This document shows positions 52,811-61,332 of a stretch of 64,000 bases of DNA, one piece after another; the stretch's first letter is position 1, and every line of letters starts with the position of its first letter. The notes below the pieces were generated by a model. That model was not told the DNA's origin. It searched no databases and saw only the letters and a list, made by a program, of their open reading frames with translations. The DNA comes from Candidatus Sumerlaeaceae bacterium (GTDB taxonomy: Bacteria > Sumerlaeota > Sumerlaeia > Sumerlaeales > Sumerlaeaceae). The DNA lies in assembly GCA_026418615.1 (NCBI GenBank), contig JAOAAY010000007.1, positions 1 through 64,000 of the forward strand. Reading direction: 5' to 3'. A program made the translations under genes and the position numbers.

Positions 52811-54214
52811 ATGCTCATCAAGGAACGACTAAAGATTCAGCGCCATGAGATGCCCGCCCGCGATCCCATCGAACGCGGACGCCATTTTTGCGAGGTGGCC
52901 ATCGGATTTGACGAAAAGATAGCCGTCGAAGAAGCGATGCGATGCATCCAGTGCAAAAAGCCCACATGCATCGAGGGCTGTCCGGTAGCCATTGATATTC
53001 CGGCATTTCTCAAGAAAGTTGCGGAACAGGACTTCGTCGGGGCTCTGGCGACCATTCACGCTGCAAACAGCCTGCCGGCTATCTGTGGGCGGGTATGCCC
53101 GCAGGAGACCCAGTGTGAGTGCCGGTGCGTTTTAGCCCAGAAGGGCAAGCCGGTGGCCATTGGCGCGCTCGAGCGTTTCGTGGCAGATTTCGGACGCAAG
53201 CACGATGTCATGGAACTCAGCATCCATGGTCGCCCAACAGGCAAACGGATTGCCGTAGTGGGCTCGGGTCCCGCCGGATTGACGGCGGCCGGGCATCTTG
53301 CTCAGATGGGCCACGAAGTGACAGTCTTCGAGGCCCTTCATGATGTTGGAGGTGTGCTCATCTACGGGATCCCGGAATTTCGCCTGCCCAAGGATATTGT
53401 GAGGGGCGAGGTCAACTCCCTGCGCGGCCTTGGCGTTGAGTTCGAACTTAACACGCTCGTGGGCCGGACGGTGACCATAGATGAACTCTTTGGCGAAAAT
53501 TACTCAGCGGTGTTTCTTGCCCCCGGCGCCGGAGTGCCCATGTTCATGAATTTGCCCGGAGAAAACCTTTGCGGTGTCTATTCGGCAAACGAATTTCTAA
53601 CCCGCATCAATTTGATGAAGGCGTTCCAATTTCCCGAGTCAAAGACGCCCGTGCATGTGGGGCGCCGGGTTGCCGTCATCGGCGGAGGCAACACGGCCAT
53701 GGATGCGGCCCGCACGGCGCTCCGCATGGGGCCGGAGAAGGTTTGCCTGGTTTACCGGCGCACTGAGGCGGAGATGCCGGCTCGGCGTGAAGAAATCGAA
53801 CATGCCCGCGAGGAGGGCATCGAGTTTATGTGTCTCACCGCACCGGTCGAGTACCACGGTGATGAGCGCGGGTGGGTCACTGAGATGGTTTGCCAGCGCA
53901 TGGAACTTGGCGAACCTGACTCATCCGGCCGCAGGCGCCCCGTCCCCGTGAAGGGGTCCGAGTTCGGCGTCGAGGTGGACACGGTGATTGTGGCAATTGG
54001 TGCGAAAACGAACGACCTGTTGATGCGCACCACTCCGGGGCTTGAGACCGACCGGCGCGGCTACCTCATCGTGGACCCCAAGACCCTCATGACATCGCGG
54101 CCGGGTGTGTTTGCCGGCGGCGACATAGCGGCCGGAGAGGCGACAGTGATCGCCGCCATGGGGCAGGGAAGGCAGGCCGCCCAAGCCATGCATGAATATG
54201 TTATGTCCCGGTAG
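52811..54214 (+). CDS. nfnB: NfnB/GltD-like FAD and iron-sulfur oxidoreductase
   Basis: The 467-residue protein has an N-terminal domain for two 4Fe-4S clusters (CIQCKKPTCIEGCP and ICGRVCPQETQCECRC), a first dinucleotide fold VVGSGPAGLTAAG for FAD and a second IGGGNTAMDAARTAL for NADP(H), closing with GVFAGGDIAAG. It is the large subunit partner of the preceding gene. Annotation pipelines often call such proteins glutamate synthase small subunit (GltA-type). The direct pairing with NfnA argues for Nfn or Sud. Confidence 0.88.
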   Translation: MLIKERLKIQRHEMPARDPIERGRHFCEVAIGFDEKIAVEEAMRCIQCKKPTCIEGCPVAIDIPAFLKKVAEQDFVGALATIHAANSLPAICGRVCPQETQCECRCVLAQKGKPVAIGALERFVADFGRKHDVMELSIHGRPTGKRIAVVGSGPAGLTAAGHLAQMGHEVTVFEALHDVGGVLIYGIPEFRLPKDIVRGEVNSLRGLGVEFELNTLVGRTVTIDELFGENYSAVFLAPGAGVPMFMNLPGENLCGVYSANEFLTRINLMKAFQFPESKTPVHVGRRVAVIGGGNTAMDAARTALRMGPEKVCLVYRRTEAEMPARREEIEHAREEGIEFMCLTAPVEYHGDERGWVTEMVCQRMELGEPDSSGRRRPVPVKGSEFGVEVDTVIVAIGAKTNDLLMRTTPGLETDRRGYLIVDPKTLMTSRPGVFAGGDIAAGEATVIAAMGQGRQAAQAMHEYVMSR

Positions 54215-54235
54215 ACCTGCTGCCCAGCAGTCATC

Positions 54236-55633
54236 TCACTGGGGCGAAGAAGCAGGTTTCTCCGCTACTGCTACGACCGATAATCCGAACGGTAGTCCCA
54301 CGCGGTCCATCACTTTGCCCAGGGGGAGAAGCATTCGCTGGATCCGCACATGGTAGGGTTTGATGCACTGTGCGCGCAGGATCTTGCCCGCTACAAACCA
54401 TCCGATTGCACCTAAAGGATTGAAGTAAAAAATTTCAATGGGATTAAATCCCGCTTGGTGCAACAACTGTTGCACGAGGTCGCGGCTGTACCGGCGATGA
54501 TGGTCAAGATTGCGGTCAATGGCGCAATACAGGGCGTCGTGAGCCGGCACAAGCAGCATGAGCCGGCCGCCGGGTTGGAGCAGATCGTACATGTTTCGCA
54601 AAGCAACCTGATCCTGCTCAATGTGCTCCAACACATTCAGGCAAACGATGGAGTCCGGCGGGCTTGCGGCAAGTTCCGGCGCTGGCGGCTGGGTCGCATC
54701 ATACTGAAAAACCTGCACATTGGGGCGGTGACCGAAACGCTCCCGTAGCAAGTCAACATAGTCGGGCCGGTACTCCGTCAGGATGAGACTGGTGCCGGGA
54801 TTTGCGAGAAGATGGCGGACATTGTTGCCGATTCCCGTGCCGATCTCCATGATTCGGCTTCCGAGGTAGGGCCGCAGCCGGGAGAAGATCCAGCGGGCAT
54901 ATCCGTCGAATTCCTGCAGTGTCTTGAGCGTTCGCTTGCCGTGGTCCAGATAGCGCCCTCGCGAATACTTGAGGATGCACCAGATCGCGTTGAGACCGTC
55001 CTTCCAGCCGATCTTTTTTCCTTCCGCATAACTGCGCCCGGCGTAGGAGATGCCCACTTCATAAATGCGGATGTTGAGTTTGGCGAGTTTGGCCGTGATC
55101 TCCGGCTCGAAACCAAACCGGTCCTGCTCGATCGTGATGGACCTCATGATGTCGGTACGGACCATCTTGTAACAGGTTTCCATGTCTGTCAGTGTCAGGT
55201 TGGTAAACATGTTGGAGAGCAGAGTGAGAAACTTGTTTCCAACCATGTGCCAGAAATACAGCACGCGGTGCGCGCGCCCCGTGAGAAACCGCGAACCGTA
55301 TACGGCGTCTGCCCGGCCGGCGAGGATCGGCTCGAGAAGCAGGTGATACTCCTGAGGGTCGTACTCGAGGTCGGCGTCCTGAATGATGACGACATCCCCC
55401 GTCACATGCTCAAGACCGGTGCGAATGGCTGCGCCCTTGCCTCTGTTTCGATCATGGAGCACGATCTTGTCGACCATCGGGCGCAGCGAGTCATAAAGTT
55501 CGCGCGTTCCGTCGGTGGAGTAATCGTCCACGAGGATGATTTCCTTGGGAATGTCCACCGCGCGGACGCGCTCGACGATCTTGCGCAGCGTGTCCACTTC
55601 GTTGAATACGGGGATGATGACGCTGAGTCTCAC
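54236..55633 (-). CDS. GT2 glycosyltransferase fused to SAM-dependent methyltransferase
   Basis: The 465-residue product has two parts. Residues 1 to about 235 form a GT-A glycosyltransferase of the dolichol-phosphate mannosyltransferase type ([39 protein letters not shown]). Residues from about 250 form a class I methyltransferase ([41 protein letters not shown]), followed by a hydrophobic helix-forming tail. A sugar transfer to polyprenyl phosphate and a methylation of lipid or glycan are suggested. Fusion of the two is unusual. A shorter relative of the N-terminal part is encoded at 56.3-57.0 kb. Confidence 0.85.
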   Translation of the reverse strand: MRLSVIIPVFNEVDTLRKIVERVRAVDIPKEIILVDDYSTDGTRELYDSLRPMVDKIVLHDRNRGKGAAIRTGLEHVTGDVVIIQDADLEYDPQEYHLLLEPILAGRADAVYGSRFLTGRAHRVLYFWHMVGNKFLTLLSNMFTNLTLTDMETCYKMVRTDIMRSITIEQDRFGFEPEITAKLAKLNIRIYEVGISYAGRSYAEGKKIGWKDGLNAIWCILKYSRGRYLDHGKRTLKTLQEFDGYARWIFSRLRPYLGSRIMEIGTGIGNNVRHLLANPGTSLILTEYRPDYVDLLRERFGHRPNVQVFQYDATQPPAPELAASPPDSIVCLNVLEHIEQDQVALRNMYDLLQPGGRLMLLVPAHDALYCAIDRNLDHHRRYSRDLVQQLLHQAGFNPIEIFYFNPLGAIGWFVAGKILRAQCIKPYHVRIQRMLLPLGKVMDRVGLPFGLSVVAVAEKPASSPQ

Positions 55634-55788
55634 GACCTCACTTTAGGCGGAGCAGTCGGGCGCGAAGGCAACATGTTTTCCCACGGGTTTTTGGGTCGAA
55701 AAAGTGTGCTTGCGCGCGGATTTCCTCACGAAGTTCACAGTACAAGGTGCACATGTTGAGTGGGGTTAATCCACCCTTGGGGTTGCAC

Positions 55789-55817
55789 TTGACAAAGGCC
55801 GGGCCTTGGTCTGACTC
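55789..55817 (+). promoter_or_regulatory. Candidate promoter for the acidic protein gene
   Basis: TTGACA at 55789-55794 is followed after 17 bases by TGACTC. It is oriented toward the GTG at 55873, leaving a leader of about 50 bases that ends in an A/T-rich segment and AAAGGAAAG. Confidence 0.28.
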
Positions 55818-55872
55818 ACGACGCGCCCGGATGCAGAAATCCGCCAATAATTAATCCGGAAAGGAAAGACCG

Positions 55873-56157
55873 GTGGCCAGAAACAGCAAACCGTATGAAG
55901 AAGAAGAAGAAGAGCAAGATGATGAAGAAACCGTAATCGGGCATTGCCGGGACTGTCTTTATTGGGATGCCGAATCAGACGATGAGGACATCTCGGACGA
56001 GTCGGTGGCTCTGTGTCTGCATGCGGACCTCGAGGAGTATGAACTGAGAACTTCGGGCGACAGCAGTTGCAATCTGTTTGAGCCAAAAGATGAGTACGAC
56101 GACGAGGAAGAGGACGAAGAGGACGAGGAGGAGGAAGAGGAAGAGGAGGAATACTGA
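55873..56157 (+). CDS. Small, very acidic protein with four to five cysteines
   Basis: The 94-residue product starts at a GTG after AAAGGAAAG. Glutamate runs mark both ends. The middle carries GHCRDCLYW, then LCLHADLEEY and SSCNLF, so C-x2-C followed by two spaced Cys, suggesting a small zinc- or iron-sulfur-binding core. The last 25 residues are almost only Asp and Glu, encoded by a purine-only tract. I do not know this family. A strong terminator follows, so it is a single-gene transcript. It sits between two GT2 glycosyltransferase genes on the other strand. Confidence 0.7.
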   Translation: MARNSKPYEEEEEEQDDEETVIGHCRDCLYWDAESDDEDISDESVALCLHADLEEYELRTSGDSSCNLFEPKDEYDDEEEDEEDEEEEEEEEEY

Positions 56158-56190
56158 GTCGTCCGCGTCGTGTCCGCCGCCAAATCGAGG

Positions 56191-56262
56191 GCGGCTGATG
56201 GCCGAGATCGAAACTGCGCGACTCGACAGGCGCGCCCTGCGGCCATCAGCCGCTCATTTTTT
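56191..56262 (+). terminator. Strong Rho-independent terminator after the acidic protein gene
   Basis: A perfect 13-base stem, GCGGCTGATGGCC (56191-56203) with GGCCATCAGCCGC (56241-56253), encloses a 37-base loop that can form an inner GCGCG/CGCGC pair. It is followed by TCA and six T (56257-56262). The T run overlaps the last codons of the converging GT2 gene. Confidence 0.75.
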
Positions 56263-56979
56263 GAAGCGGTAGTAGAGCAGCGTGCGCACCGCGACGAAAA
56301 AATCTTTGTAACCGATCTTCTTGCCCTCTTCGAAGGTCCGGGCGCGGTACTTCACGGGCACCTCGACGATCCGTTCTCCGGCCCGGAGAACCTTGGCTGT
56401 TACCTCGGGGCAAAACTCAAAACGCTGACATTCGAGCGGGATCGCTTGGATCACCTCGCGGCGAAAGGCCTTGTAGGCGGTGGCCTCATCCGTAATCCGC
56501 GTGCCGTAGAGCACCGTCACCAACCACGCGAGGATGTAATTGGCGATGCGATTTGGCAGCCGCATGCCTTCGATGGAGCCGAGGAAACGCGAACCGTAAC
56601 ACACGCGTGTTTGCCCGGCTTGGATCGGTTCGACCACGCGCAGAATGTCCTGCGGATCATACTCCATGTCGGCGTCCTGAATGATGACCACATCCCCCGT
56701 GGCCGCCTTCAGCCCAGTCACGATGGCGGCTCCCTTGCCCCGATTCACCGGATGGTACAACACGCGTGTGTCCGGCCGTCCCTCCTCAGCCGCAAGAAGA
56801 TCCCGGGTGCCGTCTTTAGAGCAGTCATCAACGAGGATCAGTTCTTTGCGAAGTGGAAGCCGCCGCACAGCGTCGAGCACCACGGGCAGCAATTCCCGCT
56901 CATTGTAAATCGGAATAATAATGGACACAAGGGGATCGGCGCCCAGGGGCGCATCAGGCGGCGGTTTGGTTTCGGTCAT
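56254..56979 (-). CDS. GT2 glycosyltransferase, dolichol-phosphate mannosyltransferase-like
   Basis: The 241-residue GT-A enzyme has [33 protein letters not shown] and QDADMEYDP, closely matching the N-terminal half of the fusion protein at 54.2-55.6 kb. A re-entrant hydrophobic stretch (IANYILAWLVTVLYG) and EEGKKIGYKDFF near the end are shared too. It probably transfers a sugar from a nucleotide donor to polyprenyl phosphate at the membrane. The two genes look like paralogues from duplication, one of which gained a methyltransferase. Confidence 0.88.
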   Translation of the reverse strand: MTETKPPPDAPLGADPLVSIIIPIYNERELLPVVLDAVRRLPLRKELILVDDCSKDGTRDLLAAEEGRPDTRVLYHPVNRGKGAAIVTGLKAATGDVVIIQDADMEYDPQDILRVVEPIQAGQTRVCYGSRFLGSIEGMRLPNRIANYILAWLVTVLYGTRITDEATAYKAFRREVIQAIPLECQRFEFCPEVTAKVLRAGERIVEVPVKYRARTFEEGKKIGYKDFFVAVRTLLYYRFKK

Positions 56980-57010
56980 CGTTCAGTCTGGTGCCTGAAT
57001 AGAGCCAACC

Positions 57011-60000
57011 TCACTCATACCGGCTCCAGTCAGGTGCGCATGCATTCAGACTGCCCACATCTGCGGCGTCCACCACAAAGACTCGCCCATCTTCAAGTCC
57101 GACAGCAAGACGGTTGGTGCCTGCTGCGAGAGACCGAATGTAGAGCGGCCCCGAGGCCGGGGGGCGCCACCGACCCACGAGCAATGACCTTCCATCCGGT
57201 CGGACGCGATAAAAGCGTACATGATACGCCCCGTCAGCGAGGGCTAACACATCATCGCTCACCCAAGTCGCTGCGGTCACCTCGGTGGCCTCCGTTGCAA
57301 TGGTCGCGGAAGTCACCGGCTCGCCTGTCGCGGCCAATTGAACCAAAACGGCGCCACGAGACGCGCGAGGCACGGCGAGGAGATTGCGGCCGTTGAGCGA
57401 TGCGCGTGCGCGCAATCGCGAGATTGGCATGGTCACATGGCTGTCCTCGGAAAACGAGCCCGGCTTGGCATTGCGCACCGCACTGTCTTCGGAAACCAGC
57501 GTCACACTGCCATCGGCAAACGGCCCGAACAGGTCTTCGAAAACGCCATAGGCCGAAAAACCTGACTCTTCCACGCTCTGAAGCATGGAACCCGAGACAC
57601 TCAGCCTCCGTAGCCCGTACCCGCCCTGCGTGATGCAGTAGTCGGAGTTGATGGGAACCACATCGAACGCACCTCCCGAACGACCCGTGAACTCGGCAAG
57701 AGGAGGCAGGTTGATGCCAGATAAACTGTAGATTCGTATGCCCGTGTTGGGACCCATTCGCGCAATCCGATCCCCGGATAGCCAGGCGGTTCGGGTGTTG
57801 TTCCAGATCAATGGGCCTGTCAGCCTTGTCACGACCCCGTCGGCATCTAGCCGGTAAACGAGCGGATACGACTGCTCGCGCGGAAAAGCAGCGCTTGAGG
57901 CCACGAGATACCGCGTATCCGGACTAAACTGAAGGCTGTGCACGGGCTGAGGAAGCCCATTGAGGGCCTCCACTGTGAACTGATGAGTCACCGCAAGGCT
58001 CATGTCGGACAGATTTGGTGGCGGAGCAGGCAGTGCGCTCGCCGCAGTCGCCGATGAGTCACCCGTGGCAATCAAAGCCCAGCGACCCGGACCGAGGGTG
58101 ACTTCGATTGTGGAGCCAGCGCCCAGAGCCACGGGCTGTCCAGAGACGAGATCCAGTGGCGGTGACGGCAGAGCAGGGAACATGACGAGAGAGAGCGTGC
58201 GCGTGACTAAGTCATCTGCATTGAGCACGAACAGGTGATTGCCCTCGGTGGGATGCTGCGCCACGGATGCAGCAAAGGGTGGCGGCACATCCGGAAGCAG
58301 TATGGGCGGGGCCAGCGCCATGATGTGGGTGGTCAGCCGATCCATGATTGAATTGAACTCAAGATAGGAAGTCAATTTTTTCGTTGGTTCGAAATCAGGA
58401 CCTCTCAGCCCCTCGATGATGGTTGCCGGCGTGTGCATGAAGGGCACGACGCCCCGGGCACCAGCCAGAAGGGCGGCTCCCAACTGGGCGGTGTGCATCG
58501 ACTCGGGAACGGCCCGCCAGGTCACGAAGGTTTCGTCCGCCTCGAACGCCTGCGGCATGATCCACAAATCCCGTCCCACGCCTGCGGCTGCTCTTGCATA
58601 AGCATTCATGCGCGGGATCTCGGCCAGAAGAGCCGACGGATGGTCGGAAAGGCGATCCGACCGAAATGGATACACATCAATGATGACCACCGGCGGAGCC
58701 ACGGCGGTAATCGAAGCCGTCGTGGCATCGGTCGTCCAGACAGAAAAACCCTGTCCCAAGCCGCCGTGCTGTTCGATGGCGAGGTTGAACCGTCGGTTGA
58801 ATTCGAGCGCCGCATCTCCCACCGGTTCGTCCGCCACATAGACGCCGCGAAACAGGGGCGAGGTCGTGACGGGAGCAAGCCATGAACGCACGCGCGATGT
58901 AACATCCTCCCGACTGAACCAGTCGCGCTGGAGATAATCCGCAAAAAGCCGTTGCGGCTCGTTCAATACAGGCACGAAAGGCATTTCATAAGCCTCTGCT
59001 GCGGCGCGGGCAGCCGCCAACTGGTCGAGGCGGCAGTGAATGAAAGCAAAGTTAAAACCGTCCTGCCGGGCCAACCGCAACGCATCCGAGATCCGAACGG
59101 GGTCGCGGTCAAAGAATACGAAGGCGTAGGCTCCTCGCACAAACGCTGTCGGACGCAGAGGCTGGGTCATGGTCGCCGAGGTATCATCACGAAGCAGTGT
59201 CAAGGGGCGGGTCACTTCAACGGTCACGCCATCAACCGAAATGAGGCGGAAGCGCACCGTGTAGCCGCCGGCCGGTGCGCCGGTGGTATCCCACGACGAG
59301 CGAATGCTGGTCCCATGCCGCACAACCGGCGGAGAGGCCACCATGACACCACTGCCGTCGAGGACATCTACTGTCCCGCTTGTCAAACCAAGCGGTAGGG
59401 CAGCGGTAAACCGTGGCCCGATATCGGGTGATGCCAGACCCACGGTCAGGATCTGCGGCTCGACCTTCGCAAAACCCCGCCAAACAGAGCCAAGCGTGAC
59501 TGCTCCGGAAGTCGCTGCGAACAGCGTCACAACGGATATTCCGGATGCCGGCGCGTCGGGTCGTGCCAGGTCAGCCGTGAAGTCTCCAGTGCCTGCGTCT
59601 AAGGGTAAAGTGACTTCGCTGGTGACGGAGGACTCGCTGGCGCCGCGGGACAGCCATTCATCCGAGATGCTGAGCGCCGCGGGGCTCGTGGCTGCATAAC
59701 GCCCGGTTATGAAATATTGCTCGCCCGTCCGGCCTGTGGCGACGAGGTAACGGGCGGCTGAGCCACCGGGCAGAGTGAGCCCTGATGAGGTAAGCACTGC
59801 TCCACCCGTGAGCAGCGGCGGTGCGCCGTAGGGCCGGTCAAGACCGTACAATTGTTCGGTCAAAACGGACAAATCATCGTAACGGATCCATGTTTGAGAG
59901 CCTCTGGACGCGAGAAATAGTTCGACATCTGCGGCCGCAACGGGCACCGGGAAGACGGTCGCAAACCAGCCCCAGCCGGACGGCGAACCGATTGGTGATG

Positions 60001-60478
60001 TGTCAAAGACTTCTCTTAAGCGGTTGCCGATGTCGTCGTAATAGACGGCTCGGACACCGGCTTGCTCCGACGGGCGCTCGCGTGAGGCATAGCCGGTGAG
60101 TGCAAAATGTTGGAACGGCGATCCGGGAACCTGGATTCTCTGGTACCAGCCGAACAAAAACGACGCGCGAACGCTGCAGTTGCCTGTATGGGCGAGGAGC
60201 GCCTCCGAGTCAGTGTATGCCTCGCGGAAGATGTTCCAATGGGCCGGATCTCCAGACGGAGTCAGGTCTTCGAATCCCGCATTCTGCAAACTATTTGGCG
60301 CCGTGAGTTGGAGCCGTGCGTTAGGAAAATCCTTGGAAGTTGGCGCTTCGGGCTCTGGAAGAGGCAGGTAGGTCCTGATTCCTTCAGACGGGGCGCGTCC
60401 CACGCACAGGAGTATCAGCGTCGTCGCGGAGATTACGATACGCAGCAGGGATGTCCCGCTTTGCCGGACACAGGCCAT
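57011..60478 (-). CDS. Large secreted protein: beta-sandwich modules, glycosidase-like barrel, C-terminal propeller-like region
   Basis: The 1155-residue product has a signal peptide (residues 10-32). A jelly-roll module starts with LQNAGFEDL (about 64-205), and further beta modules run to about 445. A TIM-barrel-like stretch follows (FVRGAYAFVFFDRDP, FNFAFIHCRLDQL, GVYVADEPVGD, VVIIDVYPF, RDLWIMPQAFE; about 450-760); the ADEP motif places an acid at a typical glycosidase site. The last 280 residues (HSLQFSPDTRYLVAS, DDVLALADGAYHVRFYRV, GLEDGRVFVVDAADV) look like WD/quinoprotein-type blades. I do not recognise the full architecture. It would be exported and act on polysaccharide or on cell-surface glycans. 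It lies 31 bases upstream of the GT2 gene on the same strand. Confidence 0.75.
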   Translation of the reverse strand: MACVRQSGTSLLRIVISATTLILLCVGRAPSEGIRTYLPLPEPEAPTSKDFPNARLQLTAPNSLQNAGFEDLTPSGDPAHWNIFREAYTDSEALLAHTGNCSVRASFLFGWYQRIQVPGSPFQHFALTGYASRERPSEQAGVRAVYYDDIGNRLREVFDTSPIGSPSGWGWFATVFPVPVAAADVELFLASRGSQTWIRYDDLSVLTEQLYGLDRPYGAPPLLTGGAVLTSSGLTLPGGSAARYLVATGRTGEQYFITGRYAATSPAALSISDEWLSRGASESSVTSEVTLPLDAGTGDFTADLARPDAPASGISVVTLFAATSGAVTLGSVWRGFAKVEPQILTVGLASPDIGPRFTAALPLGLTSGTVDVLDGSGVMVASPPVVRHGTSIRSSWDTTGAPAGGYTVRFRLISVDGVTVEVTRPLTLLRDDTSATMTQPLRPTAFVRGAYAFVFFDRDPVRISDALRLARQDGFNFAFIHCRLDQLAAARAAAEAYEMPFVPVLNEPQRLFADYLQRDWFSREDVTSRVRSWLAPVTTSPLFRGVYVADEPVGDAALEFNRRFNLAIEQHGGLGQGFSVWTTDATTASITAVAPPVVIIDVYPFRSDRLSDHPSALLAEIPRMNAYARAAAGVGRDLWIMPQAFEADETFVTWRAVPESMHTAQLGAALLAGARGVVPFMHTPATIIEGLRGPDFEPTKKLTSYLEFNSIMDRLTTHIMALAPPILLPDVPPPFAASVAQHPTEGNHLFVLNADDLVTRTLSLVMFPALPSPPLDLVSGQPVALGAGSTIEVTLGPGRWALIATGDSSATAASALPAPPPNLSDMSLAVTHQFTVEALNGLPQPVHSLQFSPDTRYLVASSAAFPREQSYPLVYRLDADGVVTRLTGPLIWNNTRTAWLSGDRIARMGPNTGIRIYSLSGINLPPLAEFTGRSGGAFDVVPINSDYCITQGGYGLRRLSVSGSMLQSVEESGFSAYGVFEDLFGPFADGSVTLVSEDSAVRNAKPGSFSEDSHVTMPISRLRARASLNGRNLLAVPRASRGAVLVQLAATGEPVTSATIATEATEVTAATWVSDDVLALADGAYHVRFYRVRPDGRSLLVGRWRPPASGPLYIRSLAAGTNRLAVGLEDGRVFVVDAADVGSLNACAPDWSRYE

Positions 60479-60718
60479 GACAGAAGATTTTATACGACGG
60501 CGCAGAGTTTGGAGTCATCGGCGATCCAGTGTTTGCGACCGGTCGGCATCGGCGTCATCTGGTCCAAATCCGGTTCAGGGGCCTTCCAAGTGCTGAGCAG
60601 CGAAGCGTAAAGATTGTATTTTCAGATGTTTATGGTACCTGTCGAAAAATGTTGAGAGTGATTCACGGTCTCACTTGCAAATAGGTTCACGAGCGGTACG
60701 ATTTAATGAATAAAAGCA

Positions 60719-60736
60719 GACAAGATTAGTCCTAAT
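60719..60736 (+). promoter_or_regulatory. Candidate Rrf2/IscR-type operator ahead of the suf operon
   Basis: GAC-N7-GTC (60719-60731) overlaps the palindrome ATTAG-TC-CTAAT (60725-60736) about 20 bases before the Rrf2-type regulator. It resembles the IscR type 1 core (GACTAAATTAGTC-like). The surrounding 80 bases are A/T-rich, unlike the rest of the window. Autoregulation by the downstream gene product is inferred. Confidence 0.38.
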
Positions 60737-60756
60737 TCTGCGGTACAGGAGACAAC

Positions 60757-61332
60757 ATGATCCGCCTCGCCAAACTCACCGATTACGGCTTCGTGGTTCT
60801 GACCTATTTCGTGCAGTCAGGGCCGTCCAAGGTTCATGCGGCCAAGGATGTTGCTGCCAACGCGAAACTGCCTCTGCCGACGGTGAGCAAATTGCTGAAG
60901 ACGCTGTCGCGCAGCGGTATTCTGATCGCTCATCGGGGCATGAAGGGCGGTTATCAGTTGGCGCGTCCGGCAGCCAAAATTTCCGTGGCCGAAATTGTGG
61001 AGGCGCTCGAAGGCCCGGTTGCCCTCACTGACTGCATTTCCGGTGAGCCGACCGACTGCATGGTGGAGCCGCATTGCCCCGTGCGCGGAAAATGGGCGCG
61101 GATCAACATGGCGATCCAAGATGCGCTGGAGCGGGTCTCTCTGGCGGAACTCGCGACTCCCGTGCCCCCGCGACGCCCGGCCGGCGGCACCACTTCTCAT
61201 GCCCATCGTGGTGCCGAGGCGGATGAAAGTCATTCCTGCGACCACCTGCGTTGCACCGGACACGATGTCGAGGCACCGGCAGGTAATTTTCTTCAGGCGG
61301 CGAACAGGGATGTAACCGAGGAGCGATCATGA
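60757..61332 (+). CDS. Rrf2-family iron-sulfur regulator of the suf operon
   Basis: The 191-residue protein has the N-terminal winged helix of Rrf2 regulators ([18 protein letters not shown], then the [10 protein letters not shown] wing) and C93, C101 and C107 ([15 protein letters not shown]), the C-x7-C-x5-C cluster ligands of IscR and SufR-like proteins. A Cys/His-rich tail beyond residue 145 ([15 protein letters not shown]) is extra and could bind metal. It is the first gene of the operon, and its stop overlaps sufB by four bases. It probably senses cluster supply and represses suf. CAGGAG precedes the ATG. Confidence 0.9.
   Translation: MIRLAKLTDYGFVVLTYFVQSGPSKVHAAKDVAANAKLPLPTVSKLLKTLSRSGILIAHRGMKGGYQLARPAAKISVAEIVEALEGPVALTDCISGEPTDCMVEPHCPVRGKWARINMAIQDALERVSLAELATPVPPRRPAGGTTSHAHRGAEADESHSCDHLRCTGHDVEAPAGNFLQAANRDVTEERS

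Noticed and set aside
56095-56157. Glu-rich coding repeat as an artefact or false gene end
   Set aside because: The frame has a good ribosome site, ordered cysteines and a strong terminator just after its stop, so the repeat is best taken as part of a real gene.
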